This document shows, one piece after another, positions 58,738 to 64,000 of a DNA stretch of 64,000 bases. The stretch covers positions 2,666,001 through 2,730,000 of the forward strand of contig WWBZ02000062.1 in the NCBI GenBank assembly GCA_011503125.2, in the 5' to 3' direction. The notes beneath the pieces are model-generated. The model was given only the letters and a program-made list of their open reading frames with translations, was not told where the DNA came from and searched no databases. This DNA comes from Botryosphaeria dothidea (lineage: Eukaryota > Ascomycota > Dothideomycetes > Botryosphaeriales > Botryosphaeriaceae). The first letter of the stretch is position 1; each line of letters starts with the position of its first letter. The position numbers and the translations under genes are program-made.

Positions 58738-59349
58738 GGCGGGGTAATATACTAGTAGGGTATACTTCTACGGTAACCTAGCCTTTCTAGAGTAGTATAG
58801 GTTCTAAGTTTAAATCTTAGACCGCTTACCTACTCGTGGTATATACGTCCTACGTTAAAAGTATACGTATCCGCGTTCTTCTTAGCGGTAATAAGGAGGA
58901 AAATCTATAGGTAGTTAGGGTGGGCTATAAGTAGTATATACGTTCTACTATAAAAGTATACGTACCCGCGTTCTCTCTAGCGGTAATAAGGGGGAGAAGG
59001 GCTAGCTAGGCGCTTCTAAAAATAAATTTTAAGAGCGCTTTACTAGCGCTTATAAATAGGTAAGCCGGGACTTCTTACGGCTTAGTCTTAAGATTTATAG
59101 TTACCTCTCTCTATAGTTTCTCCCTCTTAGCTACTCTTCCTACTTTAGATACCGCTACTAGTATATAGAAAAAACTATACTAAATAGAGTATCTACGGAT
59201 ACTACTATTATAGATAGAGAAGGTTTTTACCCGGGCTATCCTAAGAAAGTAGCTACGGTTTCCTCTTCTATATATCTTTATAGATAGCTATAGCTATATA
59301 GACCCTTCGGGGAGCTAAATTAGCTTAAAATTAAATTTATCTATCTATC
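58738..59349 (+). mobile_element. SINE 2: second copy of the tRNA-derived SINE
   Basis: About 612 bp, flanked by tatagtaaggta (58726-58737 and 59350-59361). It has the same layout as SINE 1: tRNA-like head (about 58738-58830), duplicated GCGTTCT-containing units, and a tail ending AAATTTATCTATCTATCT. It is more mutated: the B box TTCGAAT now reads TTTAAAT, although the T stem CTAAG/CTTAG is intact. Confidence 0.85.
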
Positions 59350-61986
59350 TATAGTAAGGTATATAATACTAAGAACTATTCTAAGGAAAGTATATAGTAC
59401 GTAAACTACTCTTAAAGATATATAGCCTAGAGTAACTCCTATTTAGTACGTAGAGCCTACTATACTAAGGCCGCCTAGGCCCGCCTAGTAGTACTAGAAA
59501 GGTACTAGGAAGGACTCCTAATAACTAAAATATAGTCTTAAACTAACTAGTTAACCGTTAGACTAAGAAAGAGAATTAGAGAGGAGAAGCCGGTTAAGAG
59601 GGGACTAGGTAGGCTAAGAGACTTAAGCCGCCCTCCGCCTCCTAACTAAATAAGGTTTACCGGACTTAATAGCTTATAATACGCCTTAGAGGAGCCCGCG
59701 GGAACTCCCTCCTTATAGCCTATACTACTAGCCTCCTCGTAGCCGGACCTAGAGATAGAAGAAAGTTAATATTAGATATAGACTCTCTCTCTATTATATA
59801 GTATAACGTCTATAAGAGTAAGGATAGAATAATACTCCCGCTCTTTAAGGAAGTAAACCTAAAGATCTACTATATTCTAGCTATCTAGGAACCTTAGAGA
59901 AACCCGAGGGTTAAGATAATAGTAAGATACTCTATCTACTATATAGTTTTTCCCTAGAAGAGAGTAGTAAGAACCTACTTTTTTATAAGTAAGGCTATTA
60001 GCCCCGACTCCTAGTAAGTAATAGTCTATTTACTAGATCTTATTATACTATCTCTTATTACTAGGATATATATAATCTATATCTATAACTACTATAATCC
60101 CCCGCTAGCCTCTTATACTAGTATAGCGCTAGAAACCCTATCTCTTCTATCGGAAGTTCTTAGAAAACTAGGGGAGTATATTCTCCTAGGGGACTTTAAC
60201 CTCTACTATCCTATCTAGAAAGATATAACCTTCCTAATATACTATATCCTAGCGGATAATCTAATTAAGATAGCTATCGTAGCTAATCTTAACCTAGCCC
60301 TTCTAAGAAGTACTATTACTAGACGAGATAGTAGTAGCGAGAGTACTCTAGACCTTATCTTTATATTACGGTAGCTAGAGAAGAGAATTCTTAGCTATAG
60401 AGTTAGCTAGAAGCTCGAATTATTCTCTAACTACCTACCTATCCTTACTATACTTAATTTTTCTTCTATCTCCGTAGAACTACGCCCTCTAAGGCCCTAG
60501 TAAAAGAAAGTAGACTAGAAGAGAACTAATAATATACTCTAATTAAAGCTCGAACACCTTAAAGTAGCCCCTCTTAATACTAAAGTAGACCTAGATTACT
60601 TTACTATACTACTCTAGGAGGCTATCTAAAGAATAATCTAGGAGACTATTCTAGTAGTAAGACCCTCGCTCTAGGCCTCTATATAATAGATAAAGAAGTA
60701 TTCGGATCTAGTATACTAGGCTAGAGTAGCTAGAAGGAAGTAGACGGCTATAGAAAGGGAGAAGGACTAGATAGTATACTAAACTATTACTAATAGTAAG
60801 AAGAGGTAGATTAGAAGAGATAGAATAAAAGTATAGCGTAGAATAGTAGCTAAGATTACTTCGGACCTATTTATACTCTAGAAGCTCTTAAAGTAGGTAA
60901 GAATAAGAGTACTAGAACCTCTAGCCCTATCTTAGTTCCTACCCCTCTAGAAAGTAGATAAATAACTATATTACGATAACTAGTCTAAGGCAGAAATCCT
61001 TACTAACTAGTTCTTCCTACCTCCTAGGGCTACCGACCTCTTAGATCTAAATAGATATATATACCTAGTACTAGTAGAGATTTCCTAAGACCTTACTAAA
61101 GAGTAGGTCCTCTATACTATTAAGAAGCTTCCCCTAGATAAGGTACTAGGCCTAGATAAGATTACTAATAGGTTTCTAAAGTAATACGCTAAGATACTAA
61201 GGGGACTTCTTACTAGGCTCTTCTAGGAATACCTCGTACTTAGATACTACCCTAGGTAGTTTAAAAGCTCTATTACCGTAGTCCTTAGAAAACTATAGAG
61301 GGACGACTATACTAAAGCTAAGTTATTTAGGCCGATTACTTTACTTAATACGCTAGGAAAGCTACTTAAGAGAATTATAGTAGATAGAATCTCCTAGGCT
61401 ACTAAAGTATACGGCCTACTTCTTAATATATAGATAGGAGCTAGAAGAAATAGATCCGTAGTAGTAGCTCTTAACCTACTTATAGAATAGATCTATACTA
61501 TCTAGGTATAAGACCTAGGGCTAGTAGCTTTAGTCCTTAGCCTAGATATCTCGGGAGTATATAACTACGTATCTTATAGAAGGCTTCTCTATAATATAAG
61601 AATAGTAAAACTCCTAGAATAAGTAGAAAGATTTACCCGATCCTTTCTATAGGACCGTATTACTTAGCTATCCTTCGGAGACTTTACTAGTCTACTAATC
61701 TAGACCTTAACCGGGATTTTCTAGGGATTCTTACTATCGCCGATACTCTACCTATTCTTTACTTCTAACCTACTTATATAGCTACGTAGAGGTAATACCT
61801 TCCCCCTTAGATTCGTCGATAATACTAATATTCTAACCTTTAGTAGATCTATAGAATAGAACTATAGGATACTAGAGGGAGTATATTAAATTTACGAGTA
61901 CTAGGCAGCTACCTACGGGTTAGCTTTCTCGCCCGATAAGTATTACCTTATTTATTTTATAAGGAAACTAAGGAGATTTAATATAG
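59350..61986 (+). mobile_element. LINE copy K, segment 2 (end of ORF1, most of ORF2)
   Basis: ORF1 ends at TAG 59773-59775. ORF2 runs from 59769 through endonuclease (GDFNL-type block near 60190) and RT (F-V-D-N near 61812) until copy L interrupts it after ATTTAATATAG. The C-terminus would lie beyond the right edge of the window. Confidence 0.9.
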
Positions 61987-64000
61987 ATAGATAGATAAAT
62001 TTATTTCTTCCCGATATAGTTCCCTTACGGGTCTATGCGGGGCTGGCTATCTATAGTTATTTTACACGAGGGGGAAAACCTTTTCGCCTGGCAAAAACCC
62101 CTCCTCTCTCTCTGGGCATGCTATCCTATACTAGTTCTTATTTTTCCTTCTTACTAGTAGCGGCTGCTATGGCAGCCCTATATTTACCTACTAGACCTAT
62201 CTCTTTAGTCCTTATCCTCGTAGTTATCCGGGTCCTAGTGGTCCTAGTGGTCCTGGTTGTCCTCCTAGTTCCTCTTCCTAGTTATCTTCCTATATTAGTT
62301 TCCTTGCTAGGCTAAATTGCTTAAGCAGCCCTAGGCGTAAGAACTAGTCTATTGCTACTTTAATCCCCTTCTTTGTTGAGAGGAGGGAGTAGTAGTCCGT
62401 GGTCCCTGCCCTTTGGAGTATCTGTACCCTGCCCTGTTAGAAGTGGGGGTAGAAGAGGAGAATATGCTTTGGGGTTTGTCTATGCTAGCCGCATGGACAG
62501 GCAGGACTAGGGTGCCCTGGCACCTTGCGCCTTAAGAGGAAGTCCTCTAGTCTAATATACTCTGTACGTAGTAGGGTGGCGAGTGTGCTCTGTGGCTTGG
62601 ATAGTTCGCTATGGATTTGTCTGATTTTTAGGTTCCACTGTGTGCTTTGGGCTACTAGCTTGTCTTATCTTCCCTGGCTAGTAGACTTTGTCCATCTCTC
62701 CTTCTACTTATTCCTATATGCTATACGTAGCTTCGTTCGCTCCGGGAGACTCTAGTAGGTAGAGGGGCAGTAGTTAAGAAGTGAGTTTGCCTTTTTTCTA
62801 AGCAGGGTTCTTCTAGTAGGGCTAGTGGCGCCTCTAGTACTTAGAGTAGCCCGAGCTATCTGTTTAATACTCTAGTAAGTTTCCTCTACTACTGTCGCGA
62901 CTAGGCTATCCCTAGCTCTAATAGCCTAGGCTAGTACTAGTTCGTCTAGGTGTAGTAAGAGTAGGGGAATCCCTGTCTTATGCTCCAAGGTTTATATGCT
63001 AGTTAACTTATACGCCCCTAAGATGGTGCGTAGGCACTGGTTTTAGATCTTCTTTAGTGGCTGGATGGTTGTTTTTCTCCACCCTAGGATTCCCTCTAGG
63101 GTATGCCATACCCTACAGCCGTAGGTGAGGACTAGCCTTACTACGGCCGTATAGATATAACGGGCTTTAGTAAATAAGGCTCCCTAGGTAGACGCCGCGA
63201 GTCTAGAGAGAGATATGTACTGTTTAATTGCCTTAGCTCCTGTTTCCCTAATATAGGGTCCCTATCTAAGCTTGTTATCTACGTGGACTCCTAGAATCTT
63301 AATTATAGGCTCTAGGCATCCAGCAAATCCAGGGATACGGATCCCTGCTGCCATATTAAATCTCCTTAGTTTCCTTGTAAAATAAATAAGGTAATACTTG
63401 TCGGGCGAGAAAGCTAACCCGTGGGTAGCTGCCTAGTGCTCGTAAATTTGATGTGCTCCCTCTAGTATCCTATAGTTCTGTTCTGTAGATCTACTAAAGG
63501 TTAGAATATTAGTATTATCGACGAATCTAAGGAGGAAGGTATTGCCCCTACGTAGCTGTGTAAGTAGGTTAGATGCAAAGAATAGGTAGAGTATCGGCGA
63601 TAGTGAGGATCCCTAGGGAATCCCGGTTGAGGTCTAGATTAGTGGACTGGTGAAGTCTCCGAAGGATAGCTGAGTAGTACGGTCCTATAGAAAGGATCGG
63701 GTGAATCTTTCTACCCATTCTAGGAGTTTTGCCATCCTTATATTGTAGAGAAGCCTTCTATAAGATACGTAGTTATATGCTCCCGAGATATCCAGGCTAA
63801 GGACTGAAGCCACTAGCCCTGGGTCTTGTGCCTAGATAGTATAGATCTGTTCTATAAGTAGGTCAAGAGCTGCTACTGCGGATCTGTTTCTCCTAGCTCC
63901 TATCTGTGTATTAGGGAGCAGGCCGTATACTTTAGTAGCCTGGGAGATTCTATCTGCTATAATCCTCTTAAGTAGCTTCCCTAGCGTATTAAGTAAAGTA
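61987..64000 (-). mobile_element. LINE copy L, 3' part, runs off the right edge; lightly damaged
   Basis: The tail is at 61987, ORF2 stop at 62224-62226 (minus), RT box F-V-D-N at 63525-63514. It keeps many TG and CA dinucleotides, far more than copy K, into which it is inserted. Together with copy D it is the best source for the original family sequence. The 5' half lies outside the window. Confidence 0.9.

Noticed and set aside
25387..62315. Recurring 62-65 aa hydrophobic ORFs (25387-25575, 35969-36157, 51876-52073, 62118-62315)
   Set aside because: They are antisense to the end of LINE ORF2 in copies D, E, H and L. The membrane-like Val/Leu-rich look comes from reading the Gly-Pro-Pro repeat backwards.
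62525..62755. 76-aa plus-strand ORF
   Set aside because: It is antisense to ORF2 of LINE copy L.
7160..64000. Centromere or mitochondrial insert, suggested by A/T richness
   Set aside because: The bias is specific to CA/TG loss with CpG retained, and the sequence resolves into retrotransposons; no satellite array is present.

Overview
The window looks like a transposon graveyard from a filamentous ascomycete (Pezizomycotina). About the first 1.75 kb is ordinary DNA with fragments of a spliced minus-strand gene. From there to the right edge nearly everything is retrotransposon sequence. Most of it carries the signature of repeat-induced point mutation (RIP): TpG and CpA are almost gone and replaced by TpA, CpG is largely kept, and former Gln and Trp codons are in-frame TAG/TAA. 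I see no tRNA or rRNA gene, no CRISPR array and no intact host gene beyond the left edge.

Layout. 1-1103: host gene fragments (minus). 1758-7159: a complete Ty1/copia element (minus) with two 149-bp LTRs; its left LTR is nearly unmutated and its right LTR is heavily mutated. 7160-8886: mutated DNA I cannot assign. 8887-29390: LINE copy A (+), split by copies B (-) and C (-), with copy D (+) inside C. 29391-39232: a Ty3/gypsy chromovirus (minus; protease, RT, RNase H, integrase, chromodomain), split by LINE copy E (+) and carrying a scrap of a second LINE family. 39247-46372: LINE copies F (-, full length) and G (+, 5'-truncated). 46373-47035: the 3' end of another chromovirus (+) with a chromodomain and a probable LTR. 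47062-52209: LINE copy H (+). 52281-56497: 5'-truncated LINE copy I (-), split by a tRNA-derived SINE. 56498-57584: a third gypsy fragment (minus). 57585-61986: LINE copy K (+), split by a second SINE. 61987-64000: LINE copy L (-), running off the window.

The dominant element is one LINE family of about 5.14 kb, resembling Tad1-like elements. It has a 127-bp 5' leader and a 1440-bp ORF1 with CCHC zinc knuckles. ORF2 is 3336-3345 bp and encodes endonuclease, reverse transcriptase and a C-terminal Cys/His knuckle. The 3' UTR is about 240 bp and ends in (TATC)n. Removing the nested insertions and one copy of each target-site duplication restores exactly 1440 bp for ORF1 and 3336 or 3345 bp for ORF2 in every copy where this can be checked. 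The family therefore decayed by point mutation with almost no indels.

The most interesting system is the pairing of this LINE with a ~611-bp SINE. The SINE has a tRNA-like head (B box, 5-bp T stem, acceptor-stem pairing). Its 3' tail resembles the LINE tail, including the (TATC)n end and a small hairpin, which suggests it used the LINE machinery. Younger, more deeply nested copies (D, E, L, SINE 1) carry less RIP damage. Copy B holds an unmutated island of about 0.5-0.7 kb. No copy appears able to make an active protein.
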